A DNA stretch of 64,000 bases from Terrimicrobium sacchariphilum (GTDB taxonomy: Bacteria; Verrucomicrobiota; Verrucomicrobiia; Chthoniobacterales; Terrimicrobiaceae), in the NCBI RefSeq assembly GCF_001613545.1, contig NZ_BDCO01000002.1:1-64000 (forward strand), written 5' to 3'. Made by a program: the position numbers and the translations under genes. This document shows, piece after piece, positions 17,012-26,571 of the stretch. Every line of letters starts with the position of its first letter. The first letter of the stretch is position 1. The notes beneath the pieces are model-generated. The model saw only the letters and a program-made list of their open reading frames with translations, was not told where the DNA came from and made no database searches.

Positions 17012-19092
17012 AGATTTTTTTCGGCGGCGGCAGCCTCCTGCTTGCGACGACGGCGACGCTGGGCGTCCTCGACAAATTCCTGCTGTGCGTCAAAACGCGG
17101 CTCACTGGAAATCCTCGGTACATACGTGCCATCGGGCAGCATGACCTTGGCCTTCACATTATCGCGCCAGAACCAGGCGAGGATCTCCTCGACGTGGTCC
17201 TTCATGCCCGGGCTGACGATCGGGAATACGATCTCCACGCGGCGGAAGAGATTGCGCGGCATCCAGTCGGCGCTGCCGAGATAGATCTTCGGCTCGCCGC
17301 CATTCTCAAAGCGGAAGATGCGACTGTGCTCCAGGAAACGCCCAACGAGGCTGCGCACCTCGATATTGTCGCTCACTCCCGGGATGCCCACCTTCACCGC
17401 GCACATGCCGCGTACCAGCAGGCGTATCGGCACTCCGGCGGCAGAAGCGCGATAAAGCGCTTCGATGACACTTTCCTCCACGAGGGAATTCACCTTCGCG
17501 TAGATGCCGCTCGGGCGACCGGCGCGGGCGTTTTCCGCCTCCTGGTCGATGAGCTTGATGAAAGACGGCGCCAGATCATACGGCGCGACCATGAGCTCCT
17601 TCATCTGCGGGAACTTCGAGATGCCCGTGATGCAGTTGAAGGTCTCGGCCAGTTCCGAGGTCAGCTCCTCGCGGCAGGTGAAAAGGCCAAGGTCGGTATA
17701 AATCTTCGCCGTTGAGGGGTGATAGTTGCCCGTGCCGAGGTGCGCGTAGCGGCGGATGCCGTCGCCCTCGCTGCGCACGATGAGCATGGCCTTCGCGTGA
17801 GTCTTGAGTCCTGCAACGCCATACACCACGTCGACGCCCGCCTCGCGCATCATGCGCGCCCACTTGATGTTGGCCGCCTCGTCGAAGCGCGCCTTCAGCT
17901 CGATCACGACCGTGACCTGCTTGCCATTGCGCGCCGCCTCAATGAGGGCTTGAACGAGCGGGGAATCCGAGCTCGTGCGGTAAAGCGTCTGCTTGATCGC
18001 CAGCACATGCGGGTCCTCCGCCGCCTGGGCGAGGAAATCGACGACGGTCTGGAAGTTGTCGTACGGGTGATGCACCAGGATGTCGCCCTTTCGGATGTGG
18101 AAAAAGATGTCCCGCTCGGTATCGAGCGACACGACCGTATTGGGCGAGAAGCGCTTGTACCGCAGGTCCGGTCGGTCGATCTGGAGCGCCAGCGGCATGA
18201 GGCGCACAAAATTCAACGGGCCATCGATGCGGAAGATATCCTCTTCCTCAAGACTGAAGATCTCTAGCAGGCGGTCGACCACGTTGGGCGGGCAATCCTT
18301 CTCCACCTCGATACGGACGGCGGCTCCGCGGTTCACCTTGCGCAATTCTGCCTCGATGGCGTGGAGAAGGTTCTGCGCCTCCTCCTCGTCGACGTACAGG
18401 TTGCTGTTGCGAGTGACGCGGAAAATGTGGGCGCTCTTCACCTTCACCCCATGAAACAGCGCACTCACGTGGTGCTGGATGATATGACCAAGAAAGACGT
18501 AATCATCGCCGTCGACCGACTTTGAAAACGGCACGACGCGTGGCAGGATGCGCGGCACCTGCACGACGGCGATGTCGGTTTCCAGTCCTTCGCCCTCCAG
18601 TTCAACGATGACATTCAGACTTTTGTTGAGCAGCTGCGGGAAGGGGTGCGAGGGATCGATCGCCAGCGGGGTGAGCACCGGGTAGATGCTCTTCTGAAAA
18701 TATTCCGCGAAATGATCGAGTTCCTCTGCTGGTACGCTCGGGTACGTATGAAATCGGATGCGCTGGGCCTCGAGCTGAGGGCGCAGTTGCTCGCGCCAGC
18801 AGCGGTACTGGTCATCGACCAGCCGACGCACGCGCTTGCTGATGGCGCAGAGAGACTGGGTGGCGGTCATGCCATCCGGCCCCGTGGAAAAAAGATGCGT
18901 CTGCTTTTGCTGCTTCAGGCCGGCCACCCGCACCTCGAAGAATTCATCGAGGTTCGAGCTGACGATGCAGAGGAACTTCAGGCGCTCCAGCAGAGGGTTG
19001 GATTCGTCGATGGCCTGATCGAGAACACGCTGGTTGAACTCCAGCCAACTTAGCTCGCGATTATGGAAATGCGCCTTATTCGAAAAACCCAT
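17008..19092 (-). CDS. ppk: Polyphosphate kinase 1
   Basis: Ppk1 reversibly transfers the gamma-phosphate of ATP to inorganic polyphosphate. The 694-aa length matches the family. The N-terminal block (NRELSWLEFNQRVLDQA, then SNLDEFFEVRVAGL) and the phospholipase-D-like catalytic domains are complete. The autophosphorylated histidine lies in the HLGTGNYHPSTAKIYTDLGL segment. The C-terminal GSADWMPRNLFRRVE block is present. It lies 48 bp downstream of the lipoate-ligase-like gene and overlaps the LOG gene by 4 bp, so the three genes are probably co-transcribed. With the nearby MESH1-like hydrolase this hints at stress and phosphate physiology in the region. Confidence 0.96.
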   Translation of the reverse strand: MGFSNKAHFHNRELSWLEFNQRVLDQAIDESNPLLERLKFLCIVSSNLDEFFEVRVAGLKQQKQTHLFSTGPDGMTATQSLCAISKRVRRLVDDQYRCWREQLRPQLEAQRIRFHTYPSVPAEELDHFAEYFQKSIYPVLTPLAIDPSHPFPQLLNKSLNVIVELEGEGLETDIAVVQVPRILPRVVPFSKSVDGDDYVFLGHIIQHHVSALFHGVKVKSAHIFRVTRNSNLYVDEEEAQNLLHAIEAELRKVNRGAAVRIEVEKDCPPNVVDRLLEIFSLEEEDIFRIDGPLNFVRLMPLALQIDRPDLRYKRFSPNTVVSLDTERDIFFHIRKGDILVHHPYDNFQTVVDFLAQAAEDPHVLAIKQTLYRTSSDSPLVQALIEAARNGKQVTVVIELKARFDEAANIKWARMMREAGVDVVYGVAGLKTHAKAMLIVRSEGDGIRRYAHLGTGNYHPSTAKIYTDLGLFTCREELTSELAETFNCITGISKFPQMKELMVAPYDLAPSFIKLIDQEAENARAGRPSGIYAKVNSLVEESVIEALYRASAAGVPIRLLVRGMCAVKVGIPGVSDNIEVRSLVGRFLEHSRIFRFENGGEPKIYLGSADWMPRNLFRRVEIVFPIVSPGMKDHVEEILAWFWRDNVKAKVMLPDGTYVPRISSEPRFDAQQEFVEDAQRRRRRKQEAAAAEKNL

Positions 19093-19140
19093 GGTCTGAA
19101 AATGCTGTGTCGATTCCTTCGGAAAGCAAGAGCCTGTTTG

Positions 19141-19815
19141 TCACAGAATGCGCCGATTCCAGGCGTCTGAGCCGTATCTGGCCGAGATCAGTTCCGATAC
19201 CCTGTCGTTCAAGTCTGTTTGGGGGACAAATTCTTCTACACGATCCGACAGCTGAAAAGCGAGCGCGTTCGAAAGTCCCGGCGGAATGTCTGTCTGCTGG
19301 AGGCTGCCCTGGTGAAGGATGCCCTGCTGGGTGCGCCTCTGGGCTCCGCCGCAAACCTTGAGCCCATCCGCGCGAAGCAGATCCGCCTCGGCGGGAACAC
19401 CCGCAAAACACGCCCCTGGAGCCATCGCCGTAACCGGGCCAGCCAGCGTCACCGCCGTCCCCGCCTGTTCCAGCGCCCGGGCCATCGCCCGATGAATCAC
19501 CCGGTAGCTCTCGCAGGGGCGGATTTTGGCAAAGGCATCCGTCCGCGGCACGATGAGGGCGAAGGTGAAATCCCCCCGATGCTCGACGATGCCGCCGCCT
19601 GTCCAGCGACGGACGAGGGGAGTGGCGCCAATCGCTTTAGCGACAGCAGATTGCGATTGGGAAAATCCAAATGTCACCCATTCCTCCGCCCAGCAGTAAG
19701 TGCGCAGGATCGGGCGGCTCGCTTGTTCAAAGAGCGCCTCGTCGAGCGCCATCTGCTCCGGACCAGTGCGGGGGATTTCGTCAATGAAGAGGTCGAGGAT
19801 GTCCAAGGCAGGCAC
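19141..19815 (-). CDS. Lipoate-protein ligase A / octanoyltransferase family protein
   Basis: The 224-aa protein has the biotin/lipoate A/B ligase fold and attaches lipoyl or octanoyl groups to carrier lysines. The signature RRWTGGGIVEH (about 68-78) binds the lipoyl-adenylate. The conserved lysine lies in DGLKVCGGAQRRT, followed by ILHQGSL. The early part (PEQMALDEALFE, then TFGFSQSQS) is also typical. It lacks the C-terminal accessory domain of E. coli LplA, so it could be a LipM-type octanoyltransferase or a short ligase. It is first in a minus-strand group with ppk and the LOG gene, and diverges from parB. Confidence 0.85.
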   Translation of the reverse strand: MPALDILDLFIDEIPRTGPEQMALDEALFEQASRPILRTYCWAEEWVTFGFSQSQSAVAKAIGATPLVRRWTGGGIVEHRGDFTFALIVPRTDAFAKIRPCESYRVIHRAMARALEQAGTAVTLAGPVTAMAPGACFAGVPAEADLLRADGLKVCGGAQRRTQQGILHQGSLQQTDIPPGLSNALAFQLSDRVEEFVPQTDLNDRVSELISARYGSDAWNRRIL

Positions 19816-19929
19816 CCGGAGAACAAAGCACCTTTCCCCGATCCTGTCTTGTGCGAGTTTGCCGCAGATGAGCGACGGATTGTCTTCGTCTTGTCATCCC
19901 CGGCAAAGCGAGCTAGGCCATAACAGACC

Positions 19930-20829
19930 ATGGCAAAACCCGCGCTCGGCAGAGGGCTGGGTGCGCTCATCAATACCCGCGTGGCGGCCCCCGCTCCGGT
20001 AGAGGAACTTGGCGAACGCATTCAGAACATAGCCCTCGACCAGATCATTCCCAGTCCGCTCCAACCCCGTATGGAGTTCCGCAGCGAACACCTGCAGGAA
20101 TTGGTCGAGAGCATCCGCGAGCGCGGCATCATCCAGCCCCTCATCGTCCGCAAGGTCGACGGAAAATACGAGCTCATCGCCGGTGAACGCCGCTGGCGCG
20201 CCGCCAACGAGCTGAAGCTCAAGGAGGCCCCGGCCATCGTCCGCGAGGCCAGCGACCAGGAGGTGCTGGAGCTCGCCCTCATCGAGAATCTCCAGCGCGA
20301 AGGCCTCAATCCCATCGAGGAAGCCATCGCCTACCAGCGCCTGCACCGGGAATTCAACATGACGCAGGAGGACATCTCCAAGCGCGTCGGCAAGAGCCGG
20401 GCCTCGGTGGCGAACTCCATGCGCCTGCTCGATCTCGCCGAAGATCTCCAGAGCCTCGTCAAGCAGGGCCGTCTCTCGGTCGGTCATGCCAAGGTGCTCC
20501 TTTCCCTCAAGTCCCACGACGAGCAACGTCTCCTCGCCGACCAGATCATCCGGCAGGGCGCCTCCGTCCGCGTCGCGGAGAAACTGGCTGCCGAACACCT
20601 GAAAAAGACCGGCAAGGCAACCTCCCGCTCGTCCTCGAGCGGCGGAGCAGCATCCTCCGAGCCTGAACTTTCTCCCGCTTTGCAGCGCGTTCAGAATCTT
20701 TTAACGCACCGTTTGGCGACTCGCGTCGTAATTCATCACAGTGAGAAACGCGGGACGATCCATATCGAGTACTACGGCAGCGACGACCTCAATCGTCTGC
20801 TGGGAGAGCTCGGCGTCACGCAAGAGTAG
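19930..20829 (+). CDS. parB: ParB-family chromosome-partitioning protein
   Basis: The 299-aa DNA-binding CTPase loads at parS sites and spreads as a clamp. The N-terminal KPALGRGLGALI motif normally contacts ParA. The CTP-binding ParB/Srx domain has GERRWRAA, and the ENLQREGLNPIEEA block follows. The helix-turn-helix region (MTQEDISKRVGKSRASVANSMRLL) reads parS. A Ser/Gly-rich linker (about 235-250) leads to the C-terminal dimer domain. ParA is not beside it: upstream is the divergent lipoate ligase gene and downstream the desaturase operon. No parS-like palindrome was noticed in the flanking intergenic bases. Confidence 0.95.
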   Translation: MAKPALGRGLGALINTRVAAPAPVEELGERIQNIALDQIIPSPLQPRMEFRSEHLQELVESIRERGIIQPLIVRKVDGKYELIAGERRWRAANELKLKEAPAIVREASDQEVLELALIENLQREGLNPIEEAIAYQRLHREFNMTQEDISKRVGKSRASVANSMRLLDLAEDLQSLVKQGRLSVGHAKVLLSLKSHDEQRLLADQIIRQGASVRVAEKLAAEHLKKTGKATSRSSSSGGAASSEPELSPALQRVQNLLTHRLATRVVIHHSEKRGTIHIEYYGSDDLNRLLGELGVTQE

Positions 20830-20852
20830 CCAGGCAGATCATATTCCTGGCT
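20828..20852 (+). terminator. Weak stem-loop at the end of parB
   Basis: AGCCAGG (20828-20834) and CCTGGCT (20846-20852) form a 7-bp stem with an 11-base loop that includes the last bases of the parB stop. It is followed by ATTTCTCTCT. The poor T tract makes it a weak terminator at best. Confidence 0.4.
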
Positions 20853-20877
20853 ATTTCTCTCTGATAGTCAGGATATT

Positions 20878-21824
<947 letters not shown>

Positions 21825-21828
<4 letters not shown>

Positions 21829-23093
21829 AAGAGCGCATCGCCATCGTCGGAACCGGCGTGGCCGGCCTGGGCTGCGCCTGGCAGTTGCGCCATGATGCGG
21901 AGATCACCCTCTTCGAGCAGGATTCCCGGCCCGGGGGCCATACCAATACCGTGACGGTCTGCGAGGGCGGGCGATTCGTGCCGATCGACACCGGGTTCAT
22001 CGTTTTCAACAAGGTCACGTACCCGAATCTCTGTCAGCTCTTCGATGAACTGGGAGTGACGATCAAACCGTCGGAGATGTCCTTCAGTGTCCAGCACCTG
22101 CCGACCGGGCTGGAGTACAACGGCATGGGCCTGAACAAGCTCTTCGCCCAGCGTCGGAACATCACCAATCTGCGCTTTCACGCGCTCATCCTTCAAATTT
22201 TCCGATTCTTCCACATCGGGAACAAGCTGCTCGCGATCGGAGGTGCGGAGGCGCTTACTCTCGGCGAATTCGTTCGCCGACATGGGCTTGGGCAGGACTT
22301 CCTCGACCTCTACCTCGTGCCGATGAGCTCGGCGGTCTGGTCGACGCATCCGAACGACGTGCTCGATTTTCCCGCCGCCACGCTGCTGAATTTCTTCAAC
22401 AATCACGGCTTCCTCGGCGTCTCGACCCATCACCAGTGGTACACCGTCGATGGCGGGGCGCGGACCTATGTGGAAAAAATCCTCTCCGCCGTGCCCGCTA
22501 CCCGGCTAACCGCAAAGGTGACCGGTGTCCGGGAATCCGCAGACTCCGCCGAGGTCATGCTGGCCACCGGGGAGCGCCATGTATTTGACCGGGTCATCCT
22601 GGCCAGCCACGCGGACCAAACGCTGTCCGTGCTGGAGAATCCGGATGCTGACCAGCGGCGGCTTCTGAGCGCATTCCGATATCAGCTGAACCCGGCCCTT
22701 CTGCATACCGACGCCTCGGTGATGCCGCGCAAACGCCTCGCCTGGGCCTCGTGGAACTACACCGTCGATGCCCCCGGCAGCGATCGAAAGGCCCGGGTTC
22801 ACTACTGGATGAATGCCCTCCAGGGCGTTTCCCAGGAGCAGGATTACTTTGTCTCGCTCCATGCCGATGACCAGGTGGACAGCTCCAAGGTGCTGTACGA
22901 AACCACGTACGAGCATCCCGTCTTCACGCTGGAGGCCATGCGCGCTCAGGCCGAGCTCCCCAAGCTCAACACCCGCTCGTCCGGACAACGCATCTATTTC
23001 TGCGGGAGCTATTTCCGATACGGATTCCACGAGGATGCCTACAAATCCGCCGTCGATCTCGCTAAGGTACTGCGTCCCAACCTGGCCTCATGA
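21825..23093 (+). CDS. FAD/NAD(P)-dependent amine-oxidase-type oxidoreductase
   Basis: The 422-aa protein has an N-terminal FAD-binding motif (IAIVGTGVAGLGCAWQL, G9-x-G11-x2-G14). The RPGGHTNTV loop and the FIVFNKVTYPNL stretch are typical of the conserved flavoprotein found beside DUF1365 and cyclopropane-fatty-acid synthase genes. The YFCGSYFRYGFHEDAYKSA segment near the C terminus is the second FAD-contact region. I chose the ATG at 21825 because it sits in ATGA with the desaturase stop and starts directly with the Rossmann strand. Family knowledge ties it to modification of unsaturated or cyclopropane lipids. The exact reaction is not known to me. Confidence 0.87.
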
Positions 23094-23863
23094 ACTCCGC
23101 GCTCTACGAGTGCACCGTGATGCACCGGCGCCTCAGCCCGGTGCGGCATGAGTTTGTCTATCGGGTGTTCCTTTTTGCGATCGACGTGGACGAGTTGCCG
23201 ACTATCGCCGCTCAAGTCCCGCTCTTCGGCTACAACGAATCCGCGCCCTACGCATTCTTTGACTGCGATCATTTCCAGATGGTTCCAGGCGGCACCGCCC
23301 GGGAGAACGCCGAGGCGTATCTTGCCAGCCAGGGCATCGCGGAAAAGCCCGCCCGCATCCTGCTCCTGACCAACACACGAACCTTCGGCTACGTCTTCAA
23401 CCCCATCTCGATCTGGTACTGCTACCGCTCCGATGGTTCGCCGCTGGCAGCCATCGCCGAGGTAGGGAACACCTTTGGCGAGATCAAGCCCTACCTCGTC
23501 CCGGTGTCAGGCAAAATGTTTGCCTCCCGCGCGATAAAGCATTTCTACGTCTCGCCATTCTCAACCCTCGACCAGCATTTCGATTTCCGCTTCGATAAGC
23601 CGCGAGAAACTCTCCGGATCGGCATCGATAATTACGCGGGAGAGGAACGCAAGCTCATCAGCACCCTGAGCGGGGAACGGGTGGCGCTGACGACCTCAAG
23701 TCTGGCGTGGTTCACCCTTAAGTACCCCGCCATGACCCTCCAGGTCATCACGTCGATCCATTGGCACGCCTTTCGGCTCTGGATGAAAAAGACGCCCTTC
23801 GCGATGAAGGAAGCCAGCCCGGAACTGCAGCGTGACCTCTACCGACCGCATGGGCGGTCCTAG
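23090..23863 (+). CDS. DUF1365 family protein
   Basis: The 257-aa protein matches the DUF1365 family throughout. It has the YECTVMHRRLSPVRHEFVYR opening, the NTRTFGYVFNPISIWYCY core and the FYVSPF segment near the middle. No catalytic function is established for the family. It is almost always found with the FAD oxidoreductase and a cyclopropane-synthase-like methyltransferase. It overlaps the FAD gene by ATGA, so the two are translated together. Its TAG stop interlocks with the TAG of the convergent HD gene through a shared CTAG. Confidence 0.88.
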   Translation: MNSALYECTVMHRRLSPVRHEFVYRVFLFAIDVDELPTIAAQVPLFGYNESAPYAFFDCDHFQMVPGGTARENAEAYLASQGIAEKPARILLLTNTRTFGYVFNPISIWYCYRSDGSPLAAIAEVGNTFGEIKPYLVPVSGKMFASRAIKHFYVSPFSTLDQHFDFRFDKPRETLRIGIDNYAGEERKLISTLSGERVALTTSSLAWFTLKYPAMTLQVITSIHWHAFRLWMKKTPFAMKEASPELQRDLYRPHGRS

Positions 23864-24420
23864 CCGCGAATCACCCGCCAGGCTTCGGCAATGGCTCGTT
23901 CGGCTTTCTTTCGCAGTTCGGGGTCGGCCTTGGTCATTTTCGCCAGCAGGGTCTCGACCTCGTGAAGATAGACCCGGCCGAAATCGGGGTCGTTATGCGC
24001 GATGTCGCGGCTGTTGCTGGCGATGTCAGCGCACTTCACCGTCTGGGCCTCGGCGCTCACCCCCGCAAGCCGGTCGATCTCCCGGCTGCGGCGCTCGCGG
24101 CGGTTCAGGCCCGGGTGGTTCTCCTTGATGAAGACATCGGTCAGTTCTACGACCAGCCCACGCACCCGTTCACCGAAGCGCTCGGCAATGGCCTGTTCGT
24201 TCCAGCGGGCATCCTTGGGAGCCACATCCTCCAGCACATCATGGAGATGCGCGGCAGCGATTACCTCCGGGTCGTCCGTCACCCTTGACACGATGGCGGC
24301 GACTTCATCGGTATGCACCCAATAAGGCTCGCCGGAGTATTTTCGCACGTGCCCGACCGCATCGTGCGCAGCATGAGCAAAGGCCTGCGCCTCGGCGGCG
24401 AGATCGAATGCGGGAGGCAT
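23860..24420 (-). CDS. HD-domain hydrolase, MESH1/SpoT-hydrolase-like
   Basis: The 186-aa single-domain protein resembles the hydrolase half of RelA/SpoT and the stand-alone MESH1 enzymes. Visible are RKYSGEPYWVHTDEVA with H36, the HLHDVLED motif with H60-D61 and E64-D65, and VKCADIASNSRDI with D132. These positions match the metal and catalytic residues of (p)ppGpp hydrolases. A synthetase domain is absent. Degradation of (p)ppGpp or a related nucleotide is therefore likely but unproved. I chose the ATG at 24420 because the 41 upstream in-frame residues overlap the ABC-F start region and look non-coding. Its stop shares CTAG with the DUF1365 stop. Confidence 0.82.
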   Translation of the reverse strand: MPPAFDLAAEAQAFAHAAHDAVGHVRKYSGEPYWVHTDEVAAIVSRVTDDPEVIAAAHLHDVLEDVAPKDARWNEQAIAERFGERVRGLVVELTDVFIKENHPGLNRRERRSREIDRLAGVSAEAQTVKCADIASNSRDIAHNDPDFGRVYLHEVETLLAKMTKADPELRKKAERAIAEAWRVIRG

Positions 24421-24548
24421 GTTTCCAGCATTCACCGCGTTTCGGAGGAAGAAAATCCCGAAATTCACACCCACCCTCGGAAACGCGATGGGTAATCCAT
24501 GGTTGCAATCCCCCCGGGGTTCCGTATCCCTCTCTTTCGCCAAAATCC

Positions 24549-26423
24549 ATGCTGACCGTATCTCAAGTCTCCAAATCCTACGGGGGAAGAACGCTTTTCT
24601 CCGACGCCTCGCTGCAAATCAACCGTGGCGATCGCATCGGATTGATCGGAGCCAACGGCGCAGGCAAGTCGACCTTGTTTTCCCTGATTCTCGGCGAAAA
24701 CGAGCCGGATGACGGTTCGGTGACCTTCCAGCGCGGCGTCAGCGTGGGGTATCTGCCGCAGGAAAGCGCGCCCTCCGGCGACGAAACCATCCTGCATCTT
24801 GCGCTCAGCGGCGTGCCGGAGTGGGATAGCTACGCGCTGGAGCCCAAGGCCAAGCGCATTCTTTCCGGTCTGGCCTTCCGTGAGACAGACTTCGAGCGTG
24901 TCGCCCGCACCATGAGCGGCGGCTGGATCATGCGCGCGCACCTGGCGAAGCTGCTCGTGATGGAGCCGGACCTCCTGCTCCTGGATGAACCGACGAACCA
25001 TCTCGATCTCGAATCCCTCGGCTGGTTTCAGAATTACCTCGCCGCCTACGGAGGTTCGATCGTCACGATTTCCCACGACCGCGCGTTTCTCAACGCCATC
25101 TGCGACACCATCGTCGAGATTTCCCGCCAGCGGCTGCACCGCTACACCGGCACGTACGACGAATTCGTCGAGCAAAAGAAAGCCCGCGAGGAGCAGTACC
25201 TCGCCGCGTACAAGAACCAGCAGCGCGAGATCGAGCACCTGCAGGATTTCATCAATCGCTTCCGCGCCAAGGCCAGCAAGGCCGCCCAGGCCCAGGAACG
25301 CATCAAGCGACTGGACAAGATGGAGCGCCTTGCCCCGCCGGAGCAGGCGGAAGCCACGGTGAAGTTCCGCTTCCCGCAGCCGCAGCGTTCCGGCCAGAAG
25401 GTGATGGAACTGACCAGCGTGCGCCAGGCCTACGGCAGCCACGTCGTTTACGAAGACCTCAACCTCACCGTGGAACGCGACCAGCGCACCGTCCTCGTCG
25501 GACCCAACGGCGCAGGCAAATCCACGCTGCTCAAGATTCTCGCCGGAATGCTCCCGCTCGAGGCCGGCGAGCGCACTCCGGGCCACAATGTTTCGACCGG
25601 GTACTTCGCCCAGCAGCGTGTCGAGACGCTCGACCTGAAGCGGACCGTGCTGCAGGAGGCCACCTCGCTCCCGCGTTACGTCTCGGACGAAGCCGCCCGC
25701 AGCGTGCTCGGGTCGTTCCTTTTCCGGGGTGACGATGTGTTCAAGACCGTCGGCGTGCTGAGCGGTGGAGAAAAGAGCCGCCTCGCGCTGGTGAAGCTCC
25801 TGCTCGACCCGCCGAATTTCCTGCTCCTCGACGAACCGACCACGCACCTCGACATGCCCAGCATCGACGCGCTGGTCAATGCCCTGCGCCAGTACCAGGG
25901 TACTCTGGTCTTCGTCAGCCACGACGTCCACTTCATCCGCGCCCTCGCCACCTCCGTGCTGCACGTCCATGCCGGGCGCCTCACGCCGTACGCGGGCAAC
26001 TACGAATATTATCTGGAGAAATCCCAGGCTGTGGGCGAACGCGAAGCCCTCGTGGCCAAGCTGCACAACCACCAGCCCACTTTTGAAAAAGCGGTCGAAG
26101 CTCCTGCCGCCAAGGCTGCCGCTCCAACTCCCGGCCTCGGCCTGAAGGAAATCCGCGAGCAGCGCCGCGCCGAAAGCGAAGCCAACAAGGCTGCCGCCAA
26201 GGCCCGCCGCCAGCAGGAAGCCCGCATCGCCAAGCTCGAAGCCGAAGTGGTCGCCCTCGAGAAACAGCAAAAGGAACTGACCGCACAGCTGGAAGACCCC
26301 GCGCTATACGACCAGCCCTCGAAAGCCCTCGAGATCAACCGGCAGCTCGCCGGAATCACCGACGCCCTCGAAGCCGCCAACGAAGCCTGGATGACCGCAA
26401 CCGAGGAACTGGCCGAGGCTTGA
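24549..26423 (+). CDS. ABC-F family ATPase (ribosome-associated, EttA/Uup-like)
   Basis: The 624-aa soluble protein has two ABC domains and no membrane segment, as expected for translation factors of the ABC-F class. Domain 1 has Walker A GANGAGKST (34-42), signature MSGGW and Walker B LLLLDEPTNHLDL. Domain 2 has GPNGAGKST, LSGGEKSRLAL and LLLDEPTTHLD. The interdomain linker (KKAREEQYLAAYKNQQREIE) is the P-site tRNA-interaction region. A C-terminal Lys/Glu-rich coiled coil (about 545-620) resembles that of Uup. I chose the ATG at 24549 because MLTVSQVSKSYGGR is a normal ABC N terminus. Confidence 0.93.
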   Translation: MLTVSQVSKSYGGRTLFSDASLQINRGDRIGLIGANGAGKSTLFSLILGENEPDDGSVTFQRGVSVGYLPQESAPSGDETILHLALSGVPEWDSYALEPKAKRILSGLAFRETDFERVARTMSGGWIMRAHLAKLLVMEPDLLLLDEPTNHLDLESLGWFQNYLAAYGGSIVTISHDRAFLNAICDTIVEISRQRLHRYTGTYDEFVEQKKAREEQYLAAYKNQQREIEHLQDFINRFRAKASKAAQAQERIKRLDKMERLAPPEQAEATVKFRFPQPQRSGQKVMELTSVRQAYGSHVVYEDLNLTVERDQRTVLVGPNGAGKSTLLKILAGMLPLEAGERTPGHNVSTGYFAQQRVETLDLKRTVLQEATSLPRYVSDEAARSVLGSFLFRGDDVFKTVGVLSGGEKSRLALVKLLLDPPNFLLLDEPTTHLDMPSIDALVNALRQYQGTLVFVSHDVHFIRALATSVLHVHAGRLTPYAGNYEYYLEKSQAVGEREALVAKLHNHQPTFEKAVEAPAAKAAAPTPGLGLKEIREQRRAESEANKAAAKARRQQEARIAKLEAEVVALEKQQKELTAQLEDPALYDQPSKALEINRQLAGITDALEAANEAWMTATEELAEA

Positions 26424-26518
26424 CGACGCTCCGGCGCTCTGCCACAAGGCGGGTGAGTCGTACTGGAGGCTCCCTGTCCGCGGGAAGGGTTTAACCCACC
26501 TTTAACCACCCACCACCG

Positions 26519-26569
26519 AAACCTTTTCCTGCTCGTCCCGGCGGACAACGAGCCAACCGGAAAGGGTTT
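26519..26569 (+). promoter_or_regulatory. Stem-loop masking the ribosome-binding site of the ankyrin gene
   Basis: Bases 26519-26529 pair with 26559-26569 (11 bp, one G-U) and GCTCGT (26531-26536) pairs with ACGAGC (26548-26553). The right arm contains the only Shine-Dalgarno-like sequence, GGAAAGGG, five bases before the ATG at 26572. The structure could end ABC-F transcription (TTTT follows) or hold the ankyrin mRNA closed. Confidence 0.55.
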
Positions 26570-26571
26570 TT

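Noticed and set aside
24465-26270. 601-codon frame antisense to the ABC-F gene
   Set aside because: Opposite a clear ABC-F ATPase with all motifs; the antisense product has no features.
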